64,000 bases of DNA from Gemmatimonadota bacterium (GTDB taxonomy: Bacteria; Gemmatimonadota; Gemmatimonadetes; Palauibacterales; KS3-K002), in contig CP070815.1 in the NCBI GenBank assembly GCA_020344215.1, positions 4,014,220 to 4,078,219 of the forward strand, read 5' to 3'. A model generated the notes under the pieces. That model had not been told where the DNA came from, made no database searches, and was given only the letters and a program-made list of their open reading frames with translations. This document shows, piece after piece, positions 45,044 to 53,952 of the stretch; within the stretch, counting starts at the first letter, position 1, and each line of letters starts with the position of its first letter. Position numbers and translations under genes: made by a program.

Positions 45044-47800
45044 TCACTTCCTCGTCTCCTGACGGTAATCGAATTTCACGTCCTGCAGGTCGTTCAAGTT
45101 GACCCGGAATGTGAACAGGAAATTCCCGTTCGCGGCTTTCAGGAACTGGAAGGTCGCGGTCCAGCGGTGCAGATCGCGCCGCAGGCTGAGCGCATGGTCC
45201 ACGAACTTCTTCTCTTCAATGTCGTACTGGGTGCGCCACGTCAACGACCAGTTCTCGGTAGGCTGGAGCCCAAAGCTCGCCCGTATCGACTGACGGTTGC
45301 TGGGCGGATCCTGACCCGGTAAGGGCCGTGTACGCAGCAGACTGTAGTCGATGCCCAGGGTCCACGCGCGCCGAGCCCTGCGCAGCTCCGCTTCCCCACC
45401 GGGGTCTTCAACATCCCGGGGTTCGCCCAACTCTTCGCCGACGAACTCTTCCGACTGCGGAACGATACCGCGCCCCGACCTCACATCGCCGGGCTCGCCA
45501 AACAAGCCCTCGAACGTCCGCTGCCCCACCGAGAAGCTGAGATTGAGCTGGGTCAGGAACGGCGCGAACCGCCGGCCACCTTCCTCCTCCTCGAACAGAT
45601 CGTGCGTGAAGCGAAGCGAGAACCCTCGCAAAAGGTCGGAGGTCACAGAGTTGGATATCGAATTCGTGGTGACCCTTCCCTCCGCGAGGTCGATCGCCAG
45701 GCTGGAAGTCCGGATGGCGAGCAGCGTGATCTTGCGTGACTCGGGCGGCTGGCCAGCATCGAGCGTGTCGGCGAGCGGTTCGGAGGTCGAATCTTCTAAC
45801 TCCTCACGTGGCTTGAGCTTAGCCTCGAAGGTCTGCTGCAATCCGATGGTCATCCGGTGACTCTCGCGGATTGTGTCCCCACGCACGGTGGTCAGGGCGA
45901 GGAACTCCGCCGACGGTCTCACTTCGGGGCTGTAGCTCCAGCTGATCGACGTCGAGAGCTTGTGGCGAATGCGTTCCAACGGCCCGACGCCCGGGAAGAA
46001 ACCGTAGATGTCGCCAATGAGTGAGGCACTATAGGAGACGCGCGTCGGCGCGGCGACGAAGCGGAGTCCCGTCTCGTTGTTGCGGATCAGCTGGCCGCTG
46101 AGGCTGACCGCCGGGGTAAGCGAGGTCGACCCGATGAGCCGTTGCTGGTAGCCGACTGACGCCCGCCAGTTTAGCTGCCCTTCCCTGACCTTGGGGCCGA
46201 TGACCAGAGTGTCTTGGGTAATCGTCGTGTCCGGCCCGACGATGACTGTGTCGGGCGCTGTGATCAGTGTATCGGGCTTGTCTATGGTGGACTCGCGATA
46301 CGAGCCGTTCGAGTTCAGGCGCAGGCTGTTCAGCGAGAGGTTAGACGTCAGGCTACTGCTGATACTGGCTTGGTCGGGCTGGTCGGGTCTCTCTGAGGTC
46401 TGACGGTTGAGGTTCGTGCTTCCGGTCCAAGTCAGCCCGTGGTACCAGCGCCTGTTGAGCAGTGAGGGCGCCGGTGTGAGGACTATCGGTGCCAGGGTAA
46501 GCGAGAAGGACGGGAGCGTGGTGCTCGTCGCCTGCGGCGAGGTTTCCGGATTTGATAGAGGCTGGACCCGCTGGGCACCGAGGTTGAGCGTGCCCCAATC
46601 GGATCTACGCGAGTAGGAGATGCTGGAACGCAGCTGCTGCACCAGCCGTTCGGGGTTGAATTCATTCTCCCGCTGGAACTGCTGACTGGAGACGAACTGG
46701 ACCGATGCGCGGAGGTCAGCGCGCTCTCCGAATCGCTGGCTATGATTCCAAGCGAGGGAGAGTTCCTTGGTACCCGTCGGCAATATGAAGTACGAGGTTC
46801 CGATGCGTCCGCTGAGGAACTTTTGGCGCCACAGGTAACGGTAGAAGGAATCGAAACGCGTCCAAGTATCTGACCACCAGTCCACACTGAACTGGGCGTC
46901 CATGTAGTCGCTGATCGCCCAGTAGTAGCCGATGTTCGATATGTGGCGGTTGTGGCCGCTGGAGTTGCGTACGATGTCGTTGACACCGAATTGCAGCGTC
47001 AGGATCCCGCTGTGGCGCCCCCTTCGGATGTCCTGTGCCATAAACGGGAACCAGAAGACGGGGACATCTCCGAAATAGACGCGCACGGGCCAGGCCACCA
47101 CGATGTGCCCGAGCACGAGCTTGATCTTGTCCGCCTCGAACCGGTAATGGGGCTCCGGGAGATCGCATGAGGTGAAGTGTCCTTCCTTCACCCACAACGT
47201 GTCGGTCCCTTCGAGTGTGAAGTTGCCGGCGACATTCCACACCTCCCAGCGCGTCCGCCCCCCCACCACCGTCCCGATCTTGCGCTCGGTGTGATAGAAG
47301 AACGGCCCCTCATCGCTATCCACCTCCTCCCCGTCGGCGTTGATCAACTTCGTCTGACCGTATGCGACCATGTACCGGGTCTGCCCATCGTATACCACGG
47401 AATCGGCGTACAGGTTGTCGCCTGCCCGCTCGATATGCGCCCTCTCCCGGATGTGGATCGAGCGGTCACCGGTGGACAACTGCAGCGTGTCGCCTTGGTA
47501 GACCACCGGCCGATAGCCCGGGCGCTCCATTAGCGACTGCATGACCGAGTCGGGGGCTGGAAATGGCTCGCCGCGATCCTCCAGCGAGTCCGCCGCGGCC
47601 GAGTCCGAAGGTGCCTGTCGAGAGTCGGGCGTTGCAGGCCGGATCCGGGTCGTATCCTGCCGCACCCGCGTTGTGTCCTGCACGACCGGCGTGACAGCGG
47701 GGGCGGCGGCCAGCAAATCGTGAGCGGACGTAGCCGAGCTGGCCAGCGCGACTGCCGCGAAGACGACCAGCGCCCGTGTTACAGTGGAGTCAGTCCGCAA
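45044..47800 (-). CDS. lptD: LptD-like outer-membrane protein (LPS assembly)
   Basis: About 918 residues. A signal peptide (LVVFAAVALASSATSA) is followed by a Thr/Asp-rich segment, then an OstA/LptA-like region (GDRSIHIRERAHIERAGDNLYADSVVYDGQTRYMVAYG) and a long C-terminal beta-barrel with many aromatic strands, ending in FDYRQETRK. It matches the Bacteroidota/Gemmatimonadota type of LptD, which inserts lipopolysaccharide or related lipids in the outer membrane. The start is uncertain: a TTG at 47800 places the signal peptide correctly with an 11-base overlap of tatC; an ATG at 47878 overlaps tatC by 89 bases. The barrel contains DT-rich inserts near residues 505-530. Confidence 0.85.
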   Translation of the reverse strand: MRTDSTVTRALVVFAAVALASSATSAHDLLAAAPAVTPVVQDTTRVRQDTTRIRPATPDSRQAPSDSAAADSLEDRGEPFPAPDSVMQSLMERPGYRPVVYQGDTLQLSTGDRSIHIRERAHIERAGDNLYADSVVYDGQTRYMVAYGQTKLINADGEEVDSDEGPFFYHTERKIGTVVGGRTRWEVWNVAGNFTLEGTDTLWVKEGHFTSCDLPEPHYRFEADKIKLVLGHIVVAWPVRVYFGDVPVFWFPFMAQDIRRGRHSGILTLQFGVNDIVRNSSGHNRHISNIGYYWAISDYMDAQFSVDWWSDTWTRFDSFYRYLWRQKFLSGRIGTSYFILPTGTKELSLAWNHSQRFGERADLRASVQFVSSQQFQRENEFNPERLVQQLRSSISYSRRSDWGTLNLGAQRVQPLSNPETSPQATSTTLPSFSLTLAPIVLTPAPSLLNRRWYHGLTWTGSTNLNRQTSERPDQPDQASISSSLTSNLSLNSLRLNSNGSYRESTIDKPDTLITAPDTVIVGPDTTITQDTLVIGPKVREGQLNWRASVGYQQRLIGSTSLTPAVSLSGQLIRNNETGLRFVAAPTRVSYSASLIGDIYGFFPGVGPLERIRHKLSTSISWSYSPEVRPSAEFLALTTVRGDTIRESHRMTIGLQQTFEAKLKPREELEDSTSEPLADTLDAGQPPESRKITLLAIRTSSLAIDLAEGRVTTNSISNSVTSDLLRGFSLRFTHDLFEEEEGGRRFAPFLTQLNLSFSVGQRTFEGLFGEPGDVRSGRGIVPQSEEFVGEELGEPRDVEDPGGEAELRRARRAWTLGIDYSLLRTRPLPGQDPPSNRQSIRASFGLQPTENWSLTWRTQYDIEEKKFVDHALSLRRDLHRWTATFQFLKAANGNFLFTFRVNLNDLQDVKFDYRQETRK

Positions 47801-48557
47801 TCGCTTGCGGACTGCGGCCGGCGAGCCGGCGGCGATCCACGACGGCGACGAGGAGTACAGAGATCTCATACAGCACAAGCAGCGGCACCATCATCATCAG
47901 CATAGTGCCGACGTCAGCCGGTGTCAGAATAGCAGAGAGCAACGACACGGCGACGATCGCGTGCCGCCGGAACTTTCTCAGACTGCCGGCGTCGATCAGG
48001 CCGAGCGCGGAGAGCAGCAGGGCGACGAGCGGCAGCTCGAATATGATGCCGAATGCCAGGATCAGCCTCGTGGCGAAGCGCAGATACTCGCCGATCGTGA
48101 TGATCGGAGACAGCGCTTGCGTCTGAAAGCTGAGCAGGAAGCGCAGGGCCAGGGGCAGTACCATGAAATAGGCCATCGCGACGCCGAGCAAGAACAGCAG
48201 GAAGCCGCCGAGGACCGCTGGAATCACGGCCTTCTTCTCGTGCTCGAACAGTGCCGGGGCGAGAAACGCCCAGCCGTGGTACACGATGACCGGCAAGGAC
48301 AGAATGATCCCCACCACAAACGCCAGCTTCAGGGTAACGGCCATCGGCTCGGTGGGGCTGGTGAACAGGAGCATTCCTTCCGGGACGAGGGGTACGATGG
48401 GCGCCTTGAGCAGGCCGATGACATCCAACTCGGTGACGATGAAGAAGCCGGCCACCGACAACGTGAGCAGCGTCACACCCATCCAGATGAGGCGCGACCG
48501 AAGCTCGTCGAGATGCTCGAGAAACGGCATCTCACCGCTGCCCTTCGCTCTCTTCAC
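47790..48557 (-). CDS. tatC: Twin-arginine translocase subunit TatC
   Basis: This 255-residue protein with six transmembrane segments is the Tat receptor for folded exported proteins. The N-terminal FLEHLDELRSRLIWMG and the conserved glutamate region FGIIFELPLVALLL are present. The C-terminus after LVAVVDRRRLAG is short and polar. It overlaps nrdR by 4 bases; tatA is not nearby. Confidence 0.95.
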   Translation of the reverse strand: MKRAKGSGEMPFLEHLDELRSRLIWMGVTLLTLSVAGFFIVTELDVIGLLKAPIVPLVPEGMLLFTSPTEPMAVTLKLAFVVGIILSLPVIVYHGWAFLAPALFEHEKKAVIPAVLGGFLLFLLGVAMAYFMVLPLALRFLLSFQTQALSPIITIGEYLRFATRLILAFGIIFELPLVALLLSALGLIDAGSLRKFRRHAIVAVSLLSAILTPADVGTMLMMMVPLLVLYEISVLLVAVVDRRRLAGRSPQAIAD

Positions 48558-49099
48558 CTCTTCCCTTCCTTCTCCGATCGACCCTTGGACGCCTGTTCGT
48601 CCGACAACGCGGACTCGAGGAAATCGAGCTGGGCGGAGTCGTATCCCTCACGTTCGGCTAGCTCGCGAATCGTCTCCAGGTACTCCTCCGGATCCTGGAA
48701 GTTCGTGTAGACGGAAGCGAAGCGAACGTAGGCCACCTGATCGAGATCGCGCAGGTGGTCCATCACCCGTTCGCCGATCTGCCAGCTCTCGACCTCCCCC
48801 GACTCACTGCGCTCCAGGCTCTCCGCGATGGAGTCGACGATCTCCTCGATCTGCCTCAGTGTGACCGGGCGCTTGGTGCAGGCCACCTGGATCCCACGGA
48901 TCAGCTTGCTCCGGTCGAAAGGCTCGAAGCTGCCGTCACGCTTCTTCACCGAGAGCGGTCGTTCTTCCACATGCTCGTAGGTCGTGAAGCGCTGCTCGCA
49001 AGCCTGGCACTCGCGGCGCCGGCGCACGGCTCGGCCCTCACGGCTCGTTCGCGAGTCGACCACCCGGTTCTTCGTGTGACCGCAATATGGACAGCGCAT
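48554..49099 (-). CDS. nrdR: Transcriptional repressor NrdR
   Basis: The protein has 181 residues. The N-terminal zinc ribbon MRCPYCGH...CQACEQRFTTYE is followed by the ATP-cone domain (about 48-140) that senses ATP/dATP: KRDGSFEPFDRSKLIRGI. It represses ribonucleotide reductase genes in other bacteria. No NrdR box is obvious near it here. It follows cpoB by 42 bases and is coupled to tatC. Confidence 0.96.
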   Translation of the reverse strand: MRCPYCGHTKNRVVDSRTSREGRAVRRRRECQACEQRFTTYEHVEERPLSVKKRDGSFEPFDRSKLIRGIQVACTKRPVTLRQIEEIVDSIAESLERSESGEVESWQIGERVMDHLRDLDQVAYVRFASVYTNFQDPEEYLETIRELAEREGYDSAQLDFLESALSDEQASKGRSEKEGKR

Positions 49100-49141
49100 C
49101 TAGGTAGGAATGGGTTGCCCGGCTGCCTGCCGAGCACGCCA

Positions 49142-49930
49142 CTAGCGGCAGCTCAGTCGCTCCGCCTGGTCGCGGGCTAGCCGGGACTCGTCGCTCCTTG
49201 GATAACCAGCCACTACACGTTGGAAATACTCACAAGCCGTGTCTTTGTTTCCCTGGTCGACCTGAAGGAGTCCCGCTTTGTAGAGCGCCGTCGGCGCCGC
49301 TGTCGAGTTGGGGTACAGCTCAACCACGCGGTTGTATTCGCGTATCGCCCGCCCGGCGTCGCCCTCTTCCCGGTAGGTCTCCGCAAGGTAGTACTGGGCG
49401 TCGGGGGCCAGCTCGTCCGCGGGGTAGTTTACCAGGAACTCCTGGAACCCGCTCCGCGCCGTCTCGTAGGCCCCGCGACGGAATTGCTCGATCGCCGCCG
49501 CGTAAAGGGAGCGGGCGTCACCTCCCGCCCCCTGTTCCCGCTCGCCGACAGCCGTCTCGCCAGCGCTGTCCGGTGCGGCGAACCCCTCACCTGTAGTCTG
49601 CCGATCCATCTGGCGCTGCTCCATACGCTCCCGCAGGTTGCGGAGCACGATCTGACTTTGCCCCAGCAGCTCCTGGATCTCGACCAGCTGGCGCTCCATG
49701 TCATCCAGCTGGCGGAGCAGGTCGCCGCGCACAGTGACGACAAGGGAGCGCTGGTTCTCCAGCGCCTCGGATACAGAACGATCGAGATCGGCGACGCTGG
49801 CAGTGATAGTGTCCTGCCGAGCGTGAACCGCCGCCAGCTCGTCACTAAGCCTGTCAACGTCCTTCTTCGAGGCACAGGCGACTGTGCCGCTGACTGCGAG
49901 GACGAGGGCCAGCTTGAAGGCAGTCCTCAT
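49142..49930 (-). CDS. cpoB: CpoB/YbgF-like cell-division coordinator
   Basis: The protein has 262 residues. Its N-terminus MRTAFKLALVLAVSGTVACASK has a lipobox-like cysteine, so it may be a lipoprotein. A coiled coil (about 25-105) and C-terminal TPR repeats (YAAAIEQFRRGAYETARSGFQEFLVNYP, LAPDAQYYLAETYREEG, PTALYKAGLLQVDQG) follow the CpoB plan. Its position last in tolQ-tolR-tonB-tolB-pal supports the assignment. CpoB links septal wall synthesis with outer-membrane constriction. Confidence 0.88.
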   Translation of the reverse strand: MRTAFKLALVLAVSGTVACASKKDVDRLSDELAAVHARQDTITASVADLDRSVSEALENQRSLVVTVRGDLLRQLDDMERQLVEIQELLGQSQIVLRNLRERMEQRQMDRQTTGEGFAAPDSAGETAVGEREQGAGGDARSLYAAAIEQFRRGAYETARSGFQEFLVNYPADELAPDAQYYLAETYREEGDAGRAIREYNRVVELYPNSTAAPTALYKAGLLQVDQGNKDTACEYFQRVVAGYPRSDESRLARDQAERLSCR

Positions 49931-49946
49931 ACGTAACGGCTGATCT

Positions 49947-50540
49947 TCAGTTCCCGAGTTGTCCGTAGCGCGTGACGTTGAACTCGGCCCGGCGGTTCTG
50001 CGCCCAGGCGTCCTCGTTCGACGCACGCATCGCCGGCCGCTCCTCTCCGTAGCTGATTGTCGTGAAGCGACTCGCGTCGAGGCCATAGCTCACCAGATAG
50101 CGGCGAACGGCCTCCGCGCGACGCTGGCCGAGCGCGAGGTTGTACTCGTTGGATCCGCGCTCGTCGCAGTGCCCCTCGATCCTGAAGCTGACGCCGGCGT
50201 ACTCGCGCAGAACGACGACCTTGCGCTGCAAGACCTCTTCAGCGTCAGGCCGAATATCGGACTTGTCAAAGTCGAAGTGCACGCGCTCGGCGATGATCGA
50301 CAATACACGGTTACGCTCGGCCTCGCGGCGACGCTGTTCCTCGTCCTCACGGCGCCGTCTCGCTTCCTCCTCAAGCCGGGCACGCTCCGCCGCTTCGTCC
50401 ACAGCCTGCTCCTCTACCTGGGGCTCGGGCTCGGGCTCGGGTGCCGGCTCGGGCGGAGGGGTTCCGCCGCAGGCCACCATCGTGACGGCCAGCACCAAGG
50501 TGCCCAGCCATCCCGCTGACTTCTTCCAGGTGCTCGCCAT
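49947..50540 (-). CDS. pal: Peptidoglycan-associated lipoprotein
   Basis: This 197-residue lipoprotein has the lipobox VTMVAC. A Pro/Glu linker (PEPAPEPEPEPQ) and an Arg/Glu-rich helical stretch precede the OmpA-like peptidoglycan-binding domain: VHFDFDKSDIRPDA, IEGHCDERGSNEYNLALGQRRA with the Asp and Arg that hold diaminopimelate. I chose ATG 50540 (GGGAG 6 bases upstream). It anchors the outer membrane and is bound by TolB, encoded 10 bases ahead. Confidence 0.95.
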   Translation of the reverse strand: MASTWKKSAGWLGTLVLAVTMVACGGTPPPEPAPEPEPEPQVEEQAVDEAAERARLEEEARRRREDEEQRRREAERNRVLSIIAERVHFDFDKSDIRPDAEEVLQRKVVVLREYAGVSFRIEGHCDERGSNEYNLALGQRRAEAVRRYLVSYGLDASRFTTISYGEERPAMRASNEDAWAQNRRAEFNVTRYGQLGN

Positions 50541-50550
50541 AGAACACTCC

Positions 50551-51954
50551 CTAGCGATTATTGCTCTCGGAGCCAACAGCCGCTCCGCTTGTCAGTTGAG
50601 AGGCTGAATCTAAGCGGCCGGACCAGTCAGGCAAGCGGGCTCCGGCGGCACTCACCAGCCTGCGGATTCGACCGCTCACCACATCCAGGACCCAGAGGCC
50701 GGTAGCGCCGTCGCGCGTCGATGCGAAGATGATATGCCTGCCGTCGGGTGCCCAGCTCGGGTCCTCGTTTCGCCCTCTCTGTGTGAGCTGTCGCAGCCCG
50801 CGGCCATCCGGTGCCACCGTGAATATCTGCGGCTCGCCTCCCACCCAGCCGTGGAAGGCGATCCGGTCACCGGTGGGCGACCAATCGGGCCCGGCGTTGT
50901 GGACGCTGCGGTCATAGATGTACGGGGTAATAAGTTCCGCCGAGCCGTTATTCATACCCTGCACGAAAACGTGCAGCTGGCCGAGCCGGTCCGAATTGAA
51001 CGCGAATCGGCGGCCATCGGGCGCGAACGTAGGCGACAGCGAGTTGGCGTAACGGGCGAAGGTGGCACGCTCCGGACAGCAGTTCCGAACCAGATCATAG
51101 GTGTAGACCTCGGTCCGCCCGTCGATCGTGGCGGCGAACCCGAGGCGCGTGCCATCAGGCGTATAGGTCGGTGTAAGGTCCATCCCGGGAAGGTCGACGC
51201 TCAAGACGGAGCGACCGCCATCCGCATCAATCTCATAGATCGCCGGATCGCCGTTCTTGTAAGACATGAAAGCGATGCGATCGCCGGTAGGCGACCAAGC
51301 GGGCGAGAGCGCGATCGAGCTGTCGCTCGACAGACGACGCGCCCCGAAGCCGTCGCTGTCGACTACGTAGATCTCGGATCCCCCAGGCCCCTCAGCCACA
51401 TAGGCGATCCGGGTTGTCGCGATTCCCGCGCTACTGGTCGCCCAGCGAACGACCGCATCAGCGGCGGTATGGAGTGCGTGGCGGAAACCCGGATGGGCGA
51501 GCGGAGGAAGCTCGAAAGCGCGAACCTCCTGGAGCAACCTGAACACGACGTCGTGCAGTGACAGCCTCAAGACCGGCTGATCCGGTGTGCCCTCGACCGC
51601 TCCGACGAGCAGCCAGACGGCCTCCAGCTCGTCCCACAGCCCGTAGTTGATCGGACCCTCTATCGGGACGTCTTCCCCGACCGGCATTACCTGGAGTCGA
51701 TCGCTGTAGTCGAGGTCGCGGAGAATGATTCGTCGAGCGCTGTCGGCTACCTCTCTGAGACCCTGCGGCGCCGGAACCAGCGGCATGACGATGCCGGGCC
51801 GGAAGGACGGCTGGTAGAGGATCCCAACCCTAACATCGGTGGGAATACTGTCACGGACGGGGACCTGTGCCGCCGCCGTCGCCGGGCCGAGGAACGCCAG
51901 GACGATGGCGGGCATCGCGATCGCCGTGAGGGGGTTGCGCGCACCGTAGTGCAT
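50551..51954 (-). CDS. tolB: Tol-Pal system beta-propeller protein TolB
   Basis: The protein has 467 residues if started at ATG 51954, which leaves a standard signal peptide (IAMPAIVLAFLGPATAAAQ). An N-terminal anticodon-synthetase-like domain (about 30-165) is followed by a six-bladed WD-like propeller with repeats SPAWSPTGDRIAFMSYK, SPTFAPDGRRFAFNSDR, GPDWSPTGDRIAFHGW and DPSWAPDGRHIIFAS. TolB binds Pal in the periplasm. Two further in-frame starts (51975, GTG 52017) are possible; the longer ones run into low-complexity sequence. Confidence 0.92.
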   Translation of the reverse strand: MHYGARNPLTAIAMPAIVLAFLGPATAAAQVPVRDSIPTDVRVGILYQPSFRPGIVMPLVPAPQGLREVADSARRIILRDLDYSDRLQVMPVGEDVPIEGPINYGLWDELEAVWLLVGAVEGTPDQPVLRLSLHDVVFRLLQEVRAFELPPLAHPGFRHALHTAADAVVRWATSSAGIATTRIAYVAEGPGGSEIYVVDSDGFGARRLSSDSSIALSPAWSPTGDRIAFMSYKNGDPAIYEIDADGGRSVLSVDLPGMDLTPTYTPDGTRLGFAATIDGRTEVYTYDLVRNCCPERATFARYANSLSPTFAPDGRRFAFNSDRLGQLHVFVQGMNNGSAELITPYIYDRSVHNAGPDWSPTGDRIAFHGWVGGEPQIFTVAPDGRGLRQLTQRGRNEDPSWAPDGRHIIFASTRDGATGLWVLDVVSGRIRRLVSAAGARLPDWSGRLDSASQLTSGAAVGSESNNR

Positions 51955-52089
51955 CTGTCCGTTCGTTGGGCTCATGTTGGGAGAATCGAAGAGGATGAGG
52001 ACGACGGTGGATGCCACGTTCTCGTCGTTATCGTCGTCGTCATCATCGTCAACGTCATCGAGTGTCAGAGTGTATCCCGACTCCTCGTT

Positions 52090-52809
52090 CTAATAGCGCG
52101 TCGGGTCGAAGAAGAACGAGACGCGAAGCTGGTCGGCCGGGTAGTCCTCGGGCAGTGGTCCGAAGGCTCCGCGTCGGCCGGCGGCCTCGATGGCACCGCG
52201 GGCCTCGAGGTCGAAGGCCGGTTCGCCCGACCGCCGAACCCAAGCCACACCCTCCACCGACCCGTCCCTCAGAATCGTGAACGCGAGCTCGGCCCGTAGC
52301 TGCCGACCGCCTGTCGGCGGTCTCCAGTGTCGTTTGATCTGCAAGATAACATTCGCCAAATATTCGGGATACGGGAACGGCGCCCCTTCCAAGCGCACAG
52401 GCAGATCTGTGCCCCCGGGCGCTTGCTCGGGCGGCGCCGCCGCTCGTTCCTCGACCGCGGGCTCCGGCTCCTCCGCCCCGGCCTCCGGCTCGGCCTCCAC
52501 CGGCGCCGGCTGCTGCTGTCGCGCGGCCTCCGGCTCCGGCTGAGTCTCCACCGGTCGGGCCTCCGGCTCTTCCCTCGGGGTAGCTCGTTGGCGCTCCGGC
52601 ACGGGCATGGTGCGGACCGGTGCGGGGCGCGGCGCGGCTACGAGCTCCACTCGGTAGATCTGAGGCGACTCCGGCAGGTCGATGCGGTGAGCGCCCCAGA
52701 TCATGAAAATCAGCACCACCGTGTGGAGGCTCATCGACCCCACTACGGCACTTGGAGGAAGACCGTCACCGGTACCACGCGACTCGCGCCGCACGATCAG
52801 CCGAGCCAT
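52090..52809 (-). CDS. TonB-like protein in the TolA position
   Basis: The protein has 239 residues. A short cytoplasmic start, one transmembrane helix (about 25-43, AVVGSMSLHTVVLIFMIWG), a Pro/Glu periplasmic spacer (about 60-130) and a C-terminal TonB-type domain (about 140-239, NVILQIKRHWRPPTGGRQLRAELAFTILRDGSVEG) are visible. In sequence it is an energy transducer of the TonB family, but it lies exactly between tolR and tolB, where TolA normally is. It probably carries energy from TolQ-TolR to Pal/TolB. Confidence 0.85.
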   Translation of the reverse strand: MARLIVRRESRGTGDGLPPSAVVGSMSLHTVVLIFMIWGAHRIDLPESPQIYRVELVAAPRPAPVRTMPVPERQRATPREEPEARPVETQPEPEAARQQQPAPVEAEPEAGAEEPEPAVEERAAAPPEQAPGGTDLPVRLEGAPFPYPEYLANVILQIKRHWRPPTGGRQLRAELAFTILRDGSVEGVAWVRRSGEPAFDLEARGAIEAAGRRGAFGPLPEDYPADQLRVSFFFDPTRY

Positions 52810-52813
52810 CGAA

Positions 52814-53239
52814 TCAGCGCCTCCGAACCTCCGGCTCCGCCACCAGGCCGACAGCCGAGATGTCGGCCGCCTTGAGTGCTGCGATCACCCTGAGCACGAC
52901 GCCAAAGTTGGCCCGCTCGTCGCCCTGAACATAGACGGGCGGTGTGCCCTTCTGATTCCACACATCCCGGATCACGGCCTTGAACTCGTCGTACGTGACT
53001 TTGGCGTCATCGATGTAGATGGCACCTTCGTGGTCCACCGAGACCACTATCGCCTCGGTCGCCGGCAACGGTGCGACCTCCGCCTGCGGCAGCTGCACCT
53101 CGACGCCGCCCTGCAGTATCGGTGCGGTGATCATGAAGATCACGAGTAGGGTGAACGCGACATCGACCAGGTTGATCAGGTTGATGTCCGCCGTCAGCGG
53201 CAGCGAGCGATCCTCGTACAGCCCACCATAGCGCGCCAT
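52814..53239 (-). CDS. tolR: ExbD/TolR family protein
   Basis: The protein has 141 residues. One N-terminal transmembrane helix with the functionally key aspartate in NLVDVAFTLLVIFMITAP (about 22-39), then a small periplasmic domain (EVAPLPATEAIVVSVDHEGAIYID, PPVYVQGDERANFGVVLRVI). It forms the stator with TolQ. It overlaps the tolQ gene by one base and is 4 bases from the TonB-like gene. Confidence 0.94.
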   Translation of the reverse strand: MARYGGLYEDRSLPLTADINLINLVDVAFTLLVIFMITAPILQGGVEVQLPQAEVAPLPATEAIVVSVDHEGAIYIDDAKVTYDEFKAVIRDVWNQKGTPPVYVQGDERANFGVVLRVIAALKAADISAVGLVAEPEVRRR

Positions 53240-53952
53240 CAGATCTTGCCCTCACGTGCCAGAGCCCCGATAAACTCATTGGCGAATCCCTGCAGCTCAC
53301 CGGCGAAGAGGCCGAGACGGCTGGCGAAGTGGTTGTACCCGATCACAGCAGGGATCGCTACCGCCAGTCCGGTCACCGTCGTGATCAGCGCCTCGGCGAT
53401 CCCGGGCGCGACGGCAGTGATGTTGGCCGTTCCCTGGGCGGAGATCCCCACGAAGGCGTCCATAACGCCCACCACTGTGCCCATCAGCCCGAGCAACGGG
53501 CTCACGGTAGCGATGATCGCCAGCCAGGGGAGCCCGTGCGCCATGGCATCCCGCTCCCCGACCTGCTCCTTCTCCATCACGAGGCGCAGCGTTTCCACCT
53601 GAGCTGCCGAGAGACCGCCGCCGGAACTCTCGCTGCGCGGGCGTAGCCCGGAGAAGAAATTCATGCCGTGCCGGAAGACGCGCAGGTAGGGTGAATCGGG
53701 AAGCGCTATGACGGCTTTGTAAGCCTCGTCCAGGTGTTGGGCCTTGGCAACATGGCTCAAAAACTCCGCTTCGAGTACGCGGACCCTGCGAAACTGGATC
53801 CATTTCCAGATTATCAGGATCCACGATGCCAGCGAGAAGATGAGCAGCACGGCAAGGATCACACGGGTCGTGATGGTCGCTGTGGCGACCATGTCCCACG
53901 CGTTCCCCGGAAGGGGCGCCTGAGCAGCCACAAGTGCCGCCGGTGCGATCAT
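53239..53952 (-). CDS. tolQ: MotA/TolQ/ExbB proton channel protein
   Basis: This 237-residue protein has three transmembrane segments: the first at about 22-42 (ITTRVILAVLLIFSLASW), the pair near 140-165 and 180-205 (PWLAIIATVSPLLGLMGTVVGVMDAF, GIAEALITTVTGLAVAIPAVIGYN). The conserved Thr/Gly pattern of ExbB/TolQ channels is present. ATG 53952 overlaps the epimerase stop by 4 bases. It heads the tol-pal gene block. Confidence 0.95.
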   Translation of the reverse strand: MIAPAALVAAQAPLPGNAWDMVATATITTRVILAVLLIFSLASWILIIWKWIQFRRVRVLEAEFLSHVAKAQHLDEAYKAVIALPDSPYLRVFRHGMNFFSGLRPRSESSGGGLSAAQVETLRLVMEKEQVGERDAMAHGLPWLAIIATVSPLLGLMGTVVGVMDAFVGISAQGTANITAVAPGIAEALITTVTGLAVAIPAVIGYNHFASRLGLFAGELQGFANEFIGALAREGKI

